A DNA stretch of 64,000 bases from Planotetraspora sp. A-T 1434 (lineage in GTDB: Bacteria; Actinomycetota; Actinomycetes; Streptosporangiales; Streptosporangiaceae), in contig NZ_JAOEGB010000010.1 of assembly GCF_025420585.1 (NCBI RefSeq), forward strand, positions 1 to 64,000. Reading direction: 5' to 3'. Positions within the stretch are counted from its first letter, which is position 1, and each line of letters opens with the position of its first letter. The position numbers were made by a program, and so were the translations under genes. The notes beneath the pieces are model-generated. The model was not told the origin of the DNA, ran no database searches, and was given only the letters and a program-made list of their open reading frames with translations. Shown here piece by piece: positions 33,304 to 42,398 of this stretch.

Positions 33304-33813
33304 ATGCGTGATGGTCCCTCTTCCCTCACAAGCCGCGTGCCGATCGCCTTCCTCGCTCTCATCGGCTGCGCCATCTCCACCTACCTGGCGCTGTATCAGT
33401 ACGGCGTGCTCCACTCCGTGTGGGACCCGATCTTCGGGGACGGCTCGCACAAGGTCCTGACGTCGGCCATCTCCCGCATGCTTCCCGTGTCGGACGCCAG
33501 CCTCGGCGCGGGCGCCTATCTCGTCGAGGCCGTGCTGGAGCTGAGCGGAGGGCGGAGCCGCTGGCACGACCGGCCCTGGATCGTCGTCCTGCTCGGGCTC
33601 ACCGCCGCCGTTCTTGCCCTCACGGGCGTCGTCCTGGTGATCGCTCAGCCGATTCTGACGGGAACCTTCTGCACGCTCTGCGTCACGTCGGCGGCGCTGT
33701 CATGGCTCATCGCGGCGCTCGTGTCGACCGAGGTCCGGGCCGCTCTGGGACGAGTGGCCGAGCTACGGCGCGACGGCCGGTCGCTGGCGGCCGCGGTCCG
33801 AGGGGATCGATAA
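33304..33813 (+). CDS. vitamin K epoxide reductase (VKOR) family membrane protein
   Basis: A 169-residue integral membrane protein with four hydrophobic segments. The segment FGDGSHKVLTSAISRMLPVS, the D-x2-LGAGAY motif and the final-helix redox pair FCTLC match bacterial VKOR homologues, which reoxidise DsbA-like thiol oxidases using quinone. The periplasmic loop pair of Cys found in canonical VKORs is missing: the region reads VWDPIFGDGS. It may therefore work with an external thiol partner or have a changed role. ATG 33304 is preceded by an AGGCGGA-like site. Confidence 0.75.
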   Translation: MRDGPSSLTSRVPIAFLALIGCAISTYLALYQYGVLHSVWDPIFGDGSHKVLTSAISRMLPVSDASLGAGAYLVEAVLELSGGRSRWHDRPWIVVLLGLTAAVLALTGVVLVIAQPILTGTFCTLCVTSAALSWLIAALVSTEVRAALGRVAELRRDGRSLAAAVRGDR

Positions 33814-33925
33814 GGCGATCAAGGCGATAAAGGCGAATGATCGCGTGGCATGCCGGTGCGGCGGCCCCGATCTGATGTCAGCCGCGGCCAAGTGCCATGT
33901 GGGTCCAGTCGCATAGCATGAAAAC

Positions 33926-36247
33926 ATGCGGCAGCGAAAGGGGAACCTGCCAGCCGATGTGACGAGTTTCGTCGGACGACGATCAGAGTTGTCCACCATA
34001 CAGAAACTGATGACCTCGACACGGTTGCTGACCTTGACCGGTGTCGGCGGTGTGGGCAAGACACGGCTGGCCATCCGGGTCGCCGCGGGCGCACAGCGGG
34101 CCTTTCCCGATGGTGTGTGGCTCGTCGAGTTGGCCTCACTGCAGGATCCCCGGCTGCTCGCCCAGACGGTCGCGGACACCCTCGGCCTCCGAGGTCATCC
34201 CGTACAACAACGGCAGATGGACACCCTGATCGACTATCTGCTCGACAAGCACCTGTTGCTCATTCTGGACAACTGTGAGCATCTCCTGGACGCCTGCGCC
34301 GACCTGGCCAGCGCTCTGCTGCGAACCGATCCTGAAGTGCGGATCCTGGCCACGAGCAGGGAGTCCCTGCGCGTCCCCGGCGAACGCCTGTTCGTGGTTC
34401 CACCGCTGTCGCTCCCGAAGCTGGATGAGGTGGCCCAGTGCACCCCGGACGCCCTGTCGTCCGAGGCGGTGACCATGTTCGCCGAGCGAGCCGCCGCGGC
34501 GGAGCCCACATTCACCTTCAATGCCGAGAACAGTCAAAGCGTGGTACGGCTGTGCCGGCGACTCGACGGCATTCCTCTCGCGTTGGAGCTCGCGGCGGTG
34601 CGGGTGCGTGCGCTGTCCATTGGGCAGCTTGTCGCTCGCCTTGACGACTGCATCGGCCTGCTGGACTGCGGCAAACGCGCCGTGAGGCCTCCACATCGGA
34701 CGTTGCGCGCATTGATCGACTGGAGCTTCGATCTCTGCACGCCGGACGAGCGAACGCTGTGGGCCCGTCTATCGGTCTTCTCCGGCGGCTTCGACCTGGA
34801 AGCGGCTGAGGCGGTGTGCGGTTCGACCGGCCTCGCCGACCATGACATCCTTTCCCTCCTTTCGGATCTCGTGGATAAATCGATCATCACGGTCGACCGG
34901 TCCCACTCGTGGCTGCGCTACCGCATGCTGGAGCCGCTCAGGCAGTACGGCCGGGAGAAACTGGCCGCCTCCGGCGAAGAAGCGGCGCTTCGCCGCCGGC
35001 ATCGGGATCACTACCAGCAGATCGCCGAACGCATGTACGACAATTGGTTCGGCCCCGGCCAGGAGGACTGGTACTCCTATGTGGCGGCGGAGCACGCCAA
35101 CCTGCGTGCCGCCATCGATTACTGCCTGACCGTGCCGGGCCAGGCTGAGGCGGGGCTTCGGATCGTCTCCGCCCTCCGCGTTTTCTGGATTTCCAGCGGC
35201 TTCTTCGCGGAGGGGTGCCGTGCGCTCGACCAGTTCCTCGCCCTGGACGCCAGCCCCACGCCCACGCGAGCCCGCGCGCTTCGTGATCGTTGCTGGCTCG
35301 CGCTCCTCCAGGGCGACATCGAAACGGGCCGCAGGATGCTCCCTGAGCAGCGGGCATTGGCCGAGGCGCTTCAGGACGGGCTCTCCTCCGCGTGGACCAC
35401 GCTTCTCACCGGGCTGACGGTGGGCATCGGCGGTGACCTGGCACGGGCCGAGGCGTTCTTGGATAAGGCCGTCGCCGAGCAGCGCGAGACGGGCGATCCG
35501 ATGGGCGAGTGTTGTGCCCTGTTCTACACAGCGATCGTCGCTGTCTTGCGTGGAGACGTAGATCGCGCGGCCGCCTTATGCGACGAGGCGTATGCGGTGA
35601 GTGCCGAACGGGATGAACACTGGTACGCCTCTTGCGCTCTGTGGACGGGCAGCATCGTGGCGTGGCGGCGGAGCGACATCGCGAACGCTCGCAAACTGGT
35701 ATTGGAAAGTTTGCACCTCAGAAGGCATTTCGTCGATTGCAAGTATTCCGTGATCCAATGCTTGGAGGTGCTGACCTGGATCCATGTCTCTGAGGGCCAT
35801 TTCGCGCTGGCCGCTAGGTTGTTCGGGGCGCTGTCGGTCCTGTGGAGGCGTTGTGACGCGGTGTTCTTCAAGCACCTCGAGATCTACCACGACGAATGCG
35901 AGCAGCGCACAGCCGCCGCGCTCGGGGAGAAACGATTCGCCGACCTCATGGCGCGGGGTGAGACGCTCAGCCTGGACGCGGCCCTTGCCGAGGCGATCGG
36001 GGAGAAGCCCGCTGGTCACGAGGAGGACTCCAAGGCGGCGGCGGACGGCCCGCTGACGCATCGTGAACGCGAGGTGGCGCGGCTTGTCGTTCAGGGCTTG
36101 ACCAACAAGGAGATCGCGGCGACTCTGGTCATCGCTCAACGCACCGCCGAGGGCCACGTCGAGAACATCCTGAACAAGCTCGGTTTCACCTCGCGCGCCC
36201 AGATCGCCGCATGGGCATCACAAGAACTACCGCAACTCCTGCCCTGA
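33926..36247 (+). CDS. LuxR-family regulator with NB-ARC ATPase and TPR-like domains
   Basis: A 773-residue transcription regulator. Walker A is GVGGVGKT (39-46), Walker B LLLILD followed by NCEHLL. Helical TPR-like repeats fill about 370-690. The C-terminal 64 residues (from about 710) are a LuxR-type helix-turn-helix: LTHREREVARLVVQGLTNKE, then a recognition helix around QRTAEGHVENIL. ATP-dependent oligomerisation on promoter DNA is expected. It is a paralogue of the HTH-less protein at 8720, with similarity over the full NB-ARC and TPR regions. It converges with an SDR gene, a possible target. ATG 33926 starts family homology; the upstream region is gene-free. Confidence 0.9.
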   Translation: MRQRKGNLPADVTSFVGRRSELSTIQKLMTSTRLLTLTGVGGVGKTRLAIRVAAGAQRAFPDGVWLVELASLQDPRLLAQTVADTLGLRGHPVQQRQMDTLIDYLLDKHLLLILDNCEHLLDACADLASALLRTDPEVRILATSRESLRVPGERLFVVPPLSLPKLDEVAQCTPDALSSEAVTMFAERAAAAEPTFTFNAENSQSVVRLCRRLDGIPLALELAAVRVRALSIGQLVARLDDCIGLLDCGKRAVRPPHRTLRALIDWSFDLCTPDERTLWARLSVFSGGFDLEAAEAVCGSTGLADHDILSLLSDLVDKSIITVDRSHSWLRYRMLEPLRQYGREKLAASGEEAALRRRHRDHYQQIAERMYDNWFGPGQEDWYSYVAAEHANLRAAIDYCLTVPGQAEAGLRIVSALRVFWISSGFFAEGCRALDQFLALDASPTPTRARALRDRCWLALLQGDIETGRRMLPEQRALAEALQDGLSSAWTTLLTGLTVGIGGDLARAEAFLDKAVAEQRETGDPMGECCALFYTAIVAVLRGDVDRAAALCDEAYAVSAERDEHWYASCALWTGSIVAWRRSDIANARKLVLESLHLRRHFVDCKYSVIQCLEVLTWIHVSEGHFALAARLFGALSVLWRRCDAVFFKHLEIYHDECEQRTAAALGEKRFADLMARGETLSLDAALAEAIGEKPAGHEEDSKAAADGPLTHREREVARLVVQGLTNKEIAATLVIAQRTAEGHVENILNKLGFTSRAQIAAWASQELPQLLP

Positions 36248-36290
36248 GATCGCCGGCGGGAGCGCACCGGTCCGGGATCGTTCCCGCGAA

Positions 36291-37079
36291 TCACACGATC
36301 ACCAGGCCTCCATCGATCATCACCACCTGGCCGGTGAGGTAGTCGGAGTCGGAGGACGCGAGGTAGAGGGCGGTGCCCACGATGTCCTCCGGCCGCGCGG
36401 GACGACCGAGCAGGCTGTTCGCCGAGAGGTCTTCCATCACCTGCCCCGGCCACTCTGAGGCGCCCATGTCCATGAGGTCCTTGTTGAGCTGAGTCCACAG
36501 GGGCGTGTCGACGACACCTGGAGCGAACGCGTTGACCGTGATGTCCTGCTTGGCGAGACCGCGCGCGCCCGCCTGGGTCAGGGCGATGACGGCGAACTTG
36601 CTGGCGCAATAAGGGGCCCAGTCCGGGTAACCCTGGCGGCCGGCGACGGAGGCGGTGTTGATGATTTTCCCGCCGCCACCTTGGGCGATCATCTGCTTGG
36701 CCGCCTCCTGCATGCCGATCAGCGTCCCGAGTGCGTTGACGTCCATGATGGCCCGCCAGTTCTCCTCGGTGATGTCGAGCAGACGCATGGGCTTGTTGAA
36801 GCCGGCGTTGTTGAACTGGACGTCCAATCGGCCGAAGGCTCCGACAACGCCGGAGATGGCCCGCCGGACGTCACTCCGTACGCTCACATCGCCCGTGAAC
36901 GCCGCGGCGGCGCCTCCGCTGGCATTGATTTCAGCCACCGTGGAGTCGGCCGCGGCCGCGCGCAGGTCGAGCACGCCGACCCGGGCGCCCTCACGCGCCA
37001 GGCCGGCCGCGATCGCCCGCCCGATGCCGCTGCCGGCTCCCGTAATCAGCGCCACCCGTCCGGCCATCCGACCTGTCAT
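36291..37079 (-). CDS. SDR oxidoreductase, polyol-dehydrogenase-like
   Basis: A 262-residue classical SDR with TGAGSGIG, FNNAG, the active-site segment NTASVAG and YCASK. The LxLD end of strand beta-2 (VGVLDLR) favours NAD. The stretch NAFAPGVVDTPLWTQL resembles sorbitol, galactitol and meso-butanediol dehydrogenases, so a polyol or secondary alcohol substrate is plausible. ATG 37079 has AAGGAG at six bases. It ends tail-to-tail with the NB-ARC/LuxR regulator gene, 43 bases away. Confidence 0.87.
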   Translation of the reverse strand: MTGRMAGRVALITGAGSGIGRAIAAGLAREGARVGVLDLRAAAADSTVAEINASGGAAAAFTGDVSVRSDVRRAISGVVGAFGRLDVQFNNAGFNKPMRLLDITEENWRAIMDVNALGTLIGMQEAAKQMIAQGGGGKIINTASVAGRQGYPDWAPYCASKFAVIALTQAGARGLAKQDITVNAFAPGVVDTPLWTQLNKDLMDMGASEWPGQVMEDLSANSLLGRPARPEDIVGTALYLASSDSDYLTGQVVMIDGGLVIV

Positions 37080-37469
37080 TGTTCGCTCCTTCTCGCTGCG
37101 CCCGCGCGGTGCGAAAGGCCTCTAATGATCATGATCTGAGAGGGCCGTCGTGCTCCGTAGGCTCCGCGCGCCGCCCTGCCTGACCCGTGCGGTCGCCCCC
37201 ACACGCGGACGCAGCCTCCGGCCCCCGGCGCCCTCCCTTTCAATGTACGACGGCAGGTCGCCTACCACCGGCTCGCAAGGGGGTGCGCCCGGCGGACCGG
37301 CCACCGCGTGATCACAGACAGTGCCGGCACTGATCAGACCGCGTACGGCGGAATCCGTGCATGGTCACGACCAGGGAACTCCACGTCCCCGGGGTTTCCG
37401 GGAATCCCTGCATGATCACGGCGATGGGTTGGCCCGTCGGCGCTCCAGGCGATCGTTTCGGTCACACCG
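37080..37469. other. 390-base intergenic region with a 20-base near-repeat
   Basis: No gene is seen between the SDR (starts 37079, leftward) and the esterase (ends 37470). Two 20-base near-copies starting GGAATCC and containing TGCATGGTCACG or TGCATGATCACG lie at 37350-37369 and 37401-37420. They could be regulatory sites or a small duplication. Confidence 0.5.
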
Positions 37470-38477
37470 CTACGGCGTCCGCTCCTTCGCGGAGAGCAAG
37501 GAGTGGAAGGCGTCCAGGGCTATTTCCAGGTCGAGTGAACCGCCCGCCTCGTGTCCGTTGTACTCCCATACCGCTATTTCCTTCCTTCCCCCGTACGCGT
37601 TGAAGGCGGCGAAGGCGGTCGAGGGGAGGCAGACGTCGTCCATGAGCCCGGTGGAGAACCAGGCGGGGGCGTTGGCCCGTTGCGCGAAGGCGATGCCGTC
37701 GAAGTAGGCCAAGGTCTCAAAGACGCTCGCTATCGAACCCCGATGTGTTGCGAGAAATCCAGTAATTTCCGTGTACGGTCCATTGCCGGTTATCCGGGTC
37801 GCCTGCCGGATGTCGCACAGCAGCGGCGCCTGGAAATGGGCCGCGCGCAGGTCGGGGACCAGGCCCGCCACCGCCAGCGCGATCCCGCCGCCCTGGCTCG
37901 CGCCCACGACGGCGACCCTCCCCGGATCGACCATGTCCACGGCCCGCACCGCCTGGACCGCCCGCACCGCGTCGGTGAACACCCGCCGATAGAAGTACGT
38001 CTCCTTGTCGGCGATCCCCTGAGTCATGAAGCCCGGATATGTCGGACCTGTGCCGCCGACCGGGTCCGCAGTGTGCCCGCCTGCCCAGCCGCCGCCCTGG
38101 CCGCGAGTGTCCATCAGCAGATGCGCGTAACCGGCGGAGGGCCACAGCAGGTCCTCCAGCGGGTGGCCACGGCCGCTGGAGTAGCCGTGGAACTGCACCA
38201 CGGCCGGCAGCGGACCGCTCCGATGTCGCGGGACCCGCAACCATGCCTTGACCGGGTGACCGCCGAACCCGCGGAAGGTCACGTCGAAGACGTCGATGGT
38301 CCGCAGCCTCGTGCCGACCGGGGTGAGGGTCACGTCGAGCGGGTAGCCGGCCGCCGAGTCGAGGGTGTCGCGCCAGAAGGCGTCGAAGTCCGCCGGCGCC
38401 TCGTAGGGGCTCCGGTACGCCCGGGGATCGGCCTGCTCCTCGCCGGGAAGATCCCCGGGAAGAATGTCAACCGTCAT
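37470..38477 (-). CDS. acetyl xylan esterase / cephalosporin-C deacetylase family (CE7)
   Basis: A 335-residue alpha/beta hydrolase of carbohydrate esterase family 7. It has the RGQGGG segment (DTRGQGGGWAGG), nucleophile elbow GASQGGG, the Asp in GLMDDVCLPST and His in YNGHEAGG. Such enzymes remove O-acetyl groups from xylan or acetylated sugars. No signal peptide is seen, so it acts on imported oligosaccharides. Its ATG overlaps the stop of the upstream GH95 gene (ATGA), indicating one operon and a shared substrate carrying acetyl and fucosyl or galactosyl groups. Confidence 0.88.
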   Translation of the reverse strand: MTVDILPGDLPGEEQADPRAYRSPYEAPADFDAFWRDTLDSAAGYPLDVTLTPVGTRLRTIDVFDVTFRGFGGHPVKAWLRVPRHRSGPLPAVVQFHGYSSGRGHPLEDLLWPSAGYAHLLMDTRGQGGGWAGGHTADPVGGTGPTYPGFMTQGIADKETYFYRRVFTDAVRAVQAVRAVDMVDPGRVAVVGASQGGGIALAVAGLVPDLRAAHFQAPLLCDIRQATRITGNGPYTEITGFLATHRGSIASVFETLAYFDGIAFAQRANAPAWFSTGLMDDVCLPSTAFAAFNAYGGRKEIAVWEYNGHEAGGSLDLEIALDAFHSLLSAKERTP

Positions 38478-40975
38478 CGGCTCGCCGTCCTTTCACGTAC
38501 GTTCAGCGACGGCCCGAGTCGGACCTCTTCGCCCCCGCCGACGGACACCTCGGCCGTCGTCCCGCCGTGGCGGACGCGTGCCGTACGGACTCCATCGGGA
38601 ATATCGTTCCGGATGGTCAGCGCGGTGAGCTCGCCGCCTCGCCACGTGAGATCGACGCTCCACCCGCCGCGACAGCGCACGCCCCACACCGACCCGTCGG
38701 GCCATTCTGCCGGGACGGCCGGGAGGACCCGGATGACGCCGCCGTGGCTCTGCACCACCATTTCCAGCAGCGCCGCCATCAGCCCGTAGTTGCCGTCGAT
38801 CTGGAACGGCGGATGCGTGCTGAACAGGTTCGGCAGAAGCCCGCCCCACACCGAACCGTCGACGGGCACGTTGACCACCGGGTCGTCGCTGTACGGCCGG
38901 GTCGCCTCCAGGAACAGGTCCCGGGCCGTACGGCCGTCGCCCAACCGAGCGCGCAGCGCGATCTTCCAGGCCCACGACCATCCCATCGCGCCCGGACCCC
39001 GGGCATCCAGTGACCGTACGGCTGCCGCCGCGAGGTCGGGCGTCTCAACGGGATCGATCTGGCCGAGGGGGTAAACGCTGATGAGATGCGACAGATGCCG
39101 ATGGTGCGAGTCGTCTTCCGTGTGGTCCTCGGCCCATTCCCGCAGCCGGCCATCGGGCGCGATCCCCGGAGGGCGCAGCCGGGGCAACGCCGCGCGGATC
39201 CGCTCGCTGAACGGATCGTCCAGCCCCAGCGCCTCGGCCGCGTCGAGACAGTGCGTGAACAGGGCACGGATCAGCGCCATGTCCATGGCGGTGGAGAACG
39301 AGAGCGACTCCGGGGCCGATCCGCCGGAGACGAACGAGTTCTCCGGCGACGTGGAGGGGATGGTGTCGAGCCATCCGTCCGGGCCGTCGACCAGCCAGTC
39401 CAGGCAGAACTCGGCGCAGCCGCGCAGCAGGGGCCAGCCGCGTTCGCGGAGAAAGCCCAGGTCCTGGCTGAACTCGAAGTGGTCCCAGAGGTGCTGGGCC
39501 AGCCAGACGCCGCCCATCATCCAGATCGCCCACGAGGGGTTCCCGTGGCCCATGCCCACAGGCAGGGCCCATCCCCACATGTCGGTGTTGTGATGCGCGA
39601 CCCAGCCGCCCGTGCCGTACAGCTCCCGGCTCACTTCACGCCCGGTCCGCGAGAGCCGTTCGATCAGGTCGAGCAGCGGTTCGTGGCATTCGGGCAGACC
39701 GGCGGGCTCGGCGCCCCAGTAGTTCATCTGGGTGTTGATGTTGATGGTGTAGTTGGACGACCAGGCGGGGCGCAGGTCCGCGTTCCAGATGCCCTGCAGG
39801 TTGGCGGGCGGCCCGCCATGGGGGCGGGAGGCCGACGCGAGCAGATATCTGCCGAGCTGGAACATCACCGTGGCGGCCAGGCGCTCGTCCGCGCCAGTGA
39901 GAACGTGTCGCTCGACATCGAACGTGCCCGCCCGCCGGGTCCCGATGACGAGCCCGGTAGCGTCCATCAACGCGCGGAAATCCTCCCGATGCGCACGCAG
40001 CAGCTCGCCCGCGCCCGCCGCGACGGCGGCCTCGGCGCGGCGTACGGCACGCTTCAGATGCACTTCCCGGGTGGCCGAGGACGACGCGGAAGACGCCGAG
40101 GGCGCCGACGGGGCCGCCCCGGCAGGCCGCGCCCAGAAGTCGGCCGCGCTGGTGGAGCTGGTGAGAACCAGCAGCGCCCGGGTCATGCCGCGAACCGACC
40201 AGGCGTCTCCGGAGCCCGTGCCGCCGGTTTCCACCGAGCCCATGCCTTCGGTTTCCAGCGAAACGTGGCCGTCGGTCTCGATCCGTACGGCTACCGCGGC
40301 GAACGGGTCGTAGCCGCCGGGGACCGGAGCGCCATAGCGCAACGGCTCGGCGACATCCGGCTCGTGCAGGGGAGCGCCGTCGACGGGAATCTCGATGCCC
40401 AGGGCGAGCCCCGACACATCGGCCGTGCGGCTTACCACGCGCAGCGGGGAGGACAACTCCACCCGCATGTCCGCGGTGCCGCCCTCGACGGTGATCTCGA
40501 CGCAGACGGCCTCGGCCGGACGGCTCGCCCAGGTCAGCCGCCTGACGGTGCGCCCGCCGAGGTCCATGACCTCGGTCACCACACCGTCGTCGAGGTTCAG
40601 CGTGCGCCCCTGATAGACGGCGTCGTCACCGGCCGCCAGGCTCATCCACAGGTCCGTGAAGGGCAGGTACTCCTGGCTGTACCGTCCCTCGAACGACATC
40701 AGCAGGGCCTCGGCTCGCCGGTAGTCCCGGTCGCGGACGGCCTGCCGCACCTCGGCGAGCCGTTCCGGGCCCGCACCCGAGGCGAGGACCTCGGCGAGAG
40801 CCTTCGCCGGGCCCTCCGGCTCGCCTGACCAGACCGTGGAGTCGTTGACCTGGAGCCGGCTCCGGTGGACTCCGCCGAAGACCATCGCGCCGAGCCGGCC
40901 GTTGCCGACGGGCGCGGCCTCGAACCAGTTCGACGCGGGCCGCGGCCACGCCAGCATGAGATCACCGGCGGTCAT
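38474..40975 (-). CDS. GH95 glycoside hydrolase (alpha-L-fucosidase or alpha-L-galactosidase)
   Basis: An 833-residue glycosidase of family GH95, with an N-terminal beta-sandwich starting AWPRPASNWFEAAPVGNGRL, an (alpha/alpha)6 catalytic barrel and a C-terminal sandwich. Diagnostic blocks are NLQGIWNADLRPAWSSNYTI, NTQMNYWGAEPAGL, TSPENSF and HRHLSHLISVYPLGQI. The catalytic acid and the Asn/Asp pair of GH95 lie in these blocks. It is inverting and would remove terminal fucose or galactose from plant xyloglucan-like glycans. No signal peptide: intracellular. ATG 40975 has AAAGGA upstream; an upstream ATG at 41005 lacks a ribosome site. Heads an operon with the CE7 esterase, next to a ROK regulator. 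Confidence 0.9.
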   Translation of the reverse strand: MTAGDLMLAWPRPASNWFEAAPVGNGRLGAMVFGGVHRSRLQVNDSTVWSGEPEGPAKALAEVLASGAGPERLAEVRQAVRDRDYRRAEALLMSFEGRYSQEYLPFTDLWMSLAAGDDAVYQGRTLNLDDGVVTEVMDLGGRTVRRLTWASRPAEAVCVEITVEGGTADMRVELSSPLRVVSRTADVSGLALGIEIPVDGAPLHEPDVAEPLRYGAPVPGGYDPFAAVAVRIETDGHVSLETEGMGSVETGGTGSGDAWSVRGMTRALLVLTSSTSAADFWARPAGAAPSAPSASSASSSATREVHLKRAVRRAEAAVAAGAGELLRAHREDFRALMDATGLVIGTRRAGTFDVERHVLTGADERLAATVMFQLGRYLLASASRPHGGPPANLQGIWNADLRPAWSSNYTININTQMNYWGAEPAGLPECHEPLLDLIERLSRTGREVSRELYGTGGWVAHHNTDMWGWALPVGMGHGNPSWAIWMMGGVWLAQHLWDHFEFSQDLGFLRERGWPLLRGCAEFCLDWLVDGPDGWLDTIPSTSPENSFVSGGSAPESLSFSTAMDMALIRALFTHCLDAAEALGLDDPFSERIRAALPRLRPPGIAPDGRLREWAEDHTEDDSHHRHLSHLISVYPLGQIDPVETPDLAAAAVRSLDARGPGAMGWSWAWKIALRARLGDGRTARDLFLEATRPYSDDPVVNVPVDGSVWGGLLPNLFSTHPPFQIDGNYGLMAALLEMVVQSHGGVIRVLPAVPAEWPDGSVWGVRCRGGWSVDLTWRGGELTALTIRNDIPDGVRTARVRHGGTTAEVSVGGGEEVRLGPSLNVRERTASR

Positions 40976-41116
40976 CTGTCCTTTACTCACTTTGATATCC
41001 ATACGTCGGTGGTGATGAGACGCCCGCCACCACCACGAAGGCGGAGACGGCGCGGCGACCAGTGTGGTCGCCATGAGACCCCGCACAGTCTGGCGGGGCC
41101 TGTGAAATCGGCGGGG

Positions 41117-42286
41117 TCAGGGGGCGACGAGCGACTGGATGCTCACCGCGGCCGCTCCGCGGGCCCATTCCTCGAAGGGCAGCGGGCGGATGGACAGGGA
41201 GCACTGGACGGCGGCGCCGAAGGCCTGGCGCTCGAAGCCCGTGCGGATGTGCGCCTCGAACAGGTCGTAGGCGGCCAGCCCTTCGCCGGACACGACGATC
41301 CGGTCCGGGCCGACGAGGTTGGCGACCGCCGCGATGCCGGAGCCGATCGCGTGGCCGGCCCGGGCGAAGACGGCGCGGATCTGCTGGTCGCCTCCGCGCG
41401 CCAGGGCCACCGCGTCGTCGATGGACATGTCGGGCAGGTCGGAGTGGTCCCGGGCCTGCCGGACGATGGCGTGGGTGCCGGCGATGGCCTCCACGCAGCC
41501 GCGGCCGCCGCAGTGGCAGCTCGGCCCGGCCATGTCGACGCCGATGTGGCCGATCTCGCCGGCCACACCGTACGCGCCGGAGACCATGCGGCCGTTGACG
41601 ACCAGGCCGCAGCCTATGCCGGTGCCCACGGTGACGAGGGCGAACGACTCGGCGCCCACGCCCTCGCCGAACCAGTGCTCGGCCGTGGTCAGCGCCTTGA
41701 CGTCGTTCTCCACCGTCACCGTCAGTCCGGTGATCTTCGCCGCGTGCTCCATCAGCGGCACGTCGCGCCACTTGAGGAACGGCGAATATCGGACAAGGCC
41801 GGTGGTGCGGTCCACGTCGCCCGAAATGGCGAGCCCCAGCCGGCGGGTGCGGTGCCGGTAGCCGCCGGGGCCGTCCAGCAACTCGCCGACGAGCTCACCG
41901 AGCGTGTTGACGACGGCGTCGACGCCGTCGCCGGCGAGCGGCCGATGGGCCGAGGTCCGGATTTCGGCGCGGAGATCGCACACCACCCCGATCAGCTCGT
42001 CCTCGGTGATCTTCACCCCGGCGAAGAACTCGCGGTCGGCGCGTACGGCCAGCGGGCTTGCGGGCCGTCCGGCGCCGAGGCCGGTCCTCTTGGTCGCGGC
42101 GAGCTCCCGCAGGTAGCCCGTCTCGATGAGCGGACGCGCGGCCTTGGTGACGGCCGCGGAGGACAGCCCGAGCCGGCGCGCGAGGCTGACCCGGCTGAGT
42201 GGTCCTTCGGTCAGCACCATCGTGAACACCGCCGTCGCCGCCGGGGTCACGGTGAGCGCCCCGAGGGTGCCGGTCTCGAGAAACAT
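41117..42286 (-). CDS. ROK family transcriptional repressor
   Basis: A 389-residue ROK protein. Residues 15-80 form a winged helix (LSRVSLARRLGLSSAAVTKA), followed by a sugar-kinase-like ROK domain with TVGTGIGCGLV and the zinc motif CHCGGRGC and EIGHIGVD. It probably represses nearby glycosidase genes until a sugar ligand binds. The transcript appears leaderless: a -10 box (TAAGTT) ends six bases before ATG 42286. It is divergent from the GH36 alpha-galactosidase gene and co-directional with the GH95/CE7 operon starting 140 bases downstream. Confidence 0.9.
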   Translation of the reverse strand: MFLETGTLGALTVTPAATAVFTMVLTEGPLSRVSLARRLGLSSAAVTKAARPLIETGYLRELAATKRTGLGAGRPASPLAVRADREFFAGVKITEDELIGVVCDLRAEIRTSAHRPLAGDGVDAVVNTLGELVGELLDGPGGYRHRTRRLGLAISGDVDRTTGLVRYSPFLKWRDVPLMEHAAKITGLTVTVENDVKALTTAEHWFGEGVGAESFALVTVGTGIGCGLVVNGRMVSGAYGVAGEIGHIGVDMAGPSCHCGGRGCVEAIAGTHAIVRQARDHSDLPDMSIDDAVALARGGDQQIRAVFARAGHAIGSGIAAVANLVGPDRIVVSGEGLAAYDLFEAHIRTGFERQAFGAAVQCSLSIRPLPFEEWARGAAAVSIQSLVAP

Positions 42287-42292
42287 GGCCGA

Positions 42293-42321
42293 AACTTAGG
42301 AGTAATAATTTCCTTCGTCAA
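42293..42321 (-). promoter_or_regulatory. promoter of the ROK gene, leaderless
   Basis: On the minus strand TTGACG (42316-42321), a 17-base spacer and TAAGTT (42293-42298) form a good sigma-70-type promoter. The expected start of transcription coincides with ATG 42286, so no ribosome site is needed. The region is AT-rich compared with its surroundings and is shared with the divergent GH36 gene. Confidence 0.65.
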
Positions 42322-42398
42322 GTATTGATTTCCGGGCCGGGGCCGATTTACGCTCAGCGACACTCAACTGGCCTGCCCGCCGAGACCGAGGACCAGAC

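Noticed and set aside
39086-40828. 580-codon frame opposite the GH95 gene
   Set aside because: Mirror of third-position GC in GH95; no ribosome site or recognised motif.
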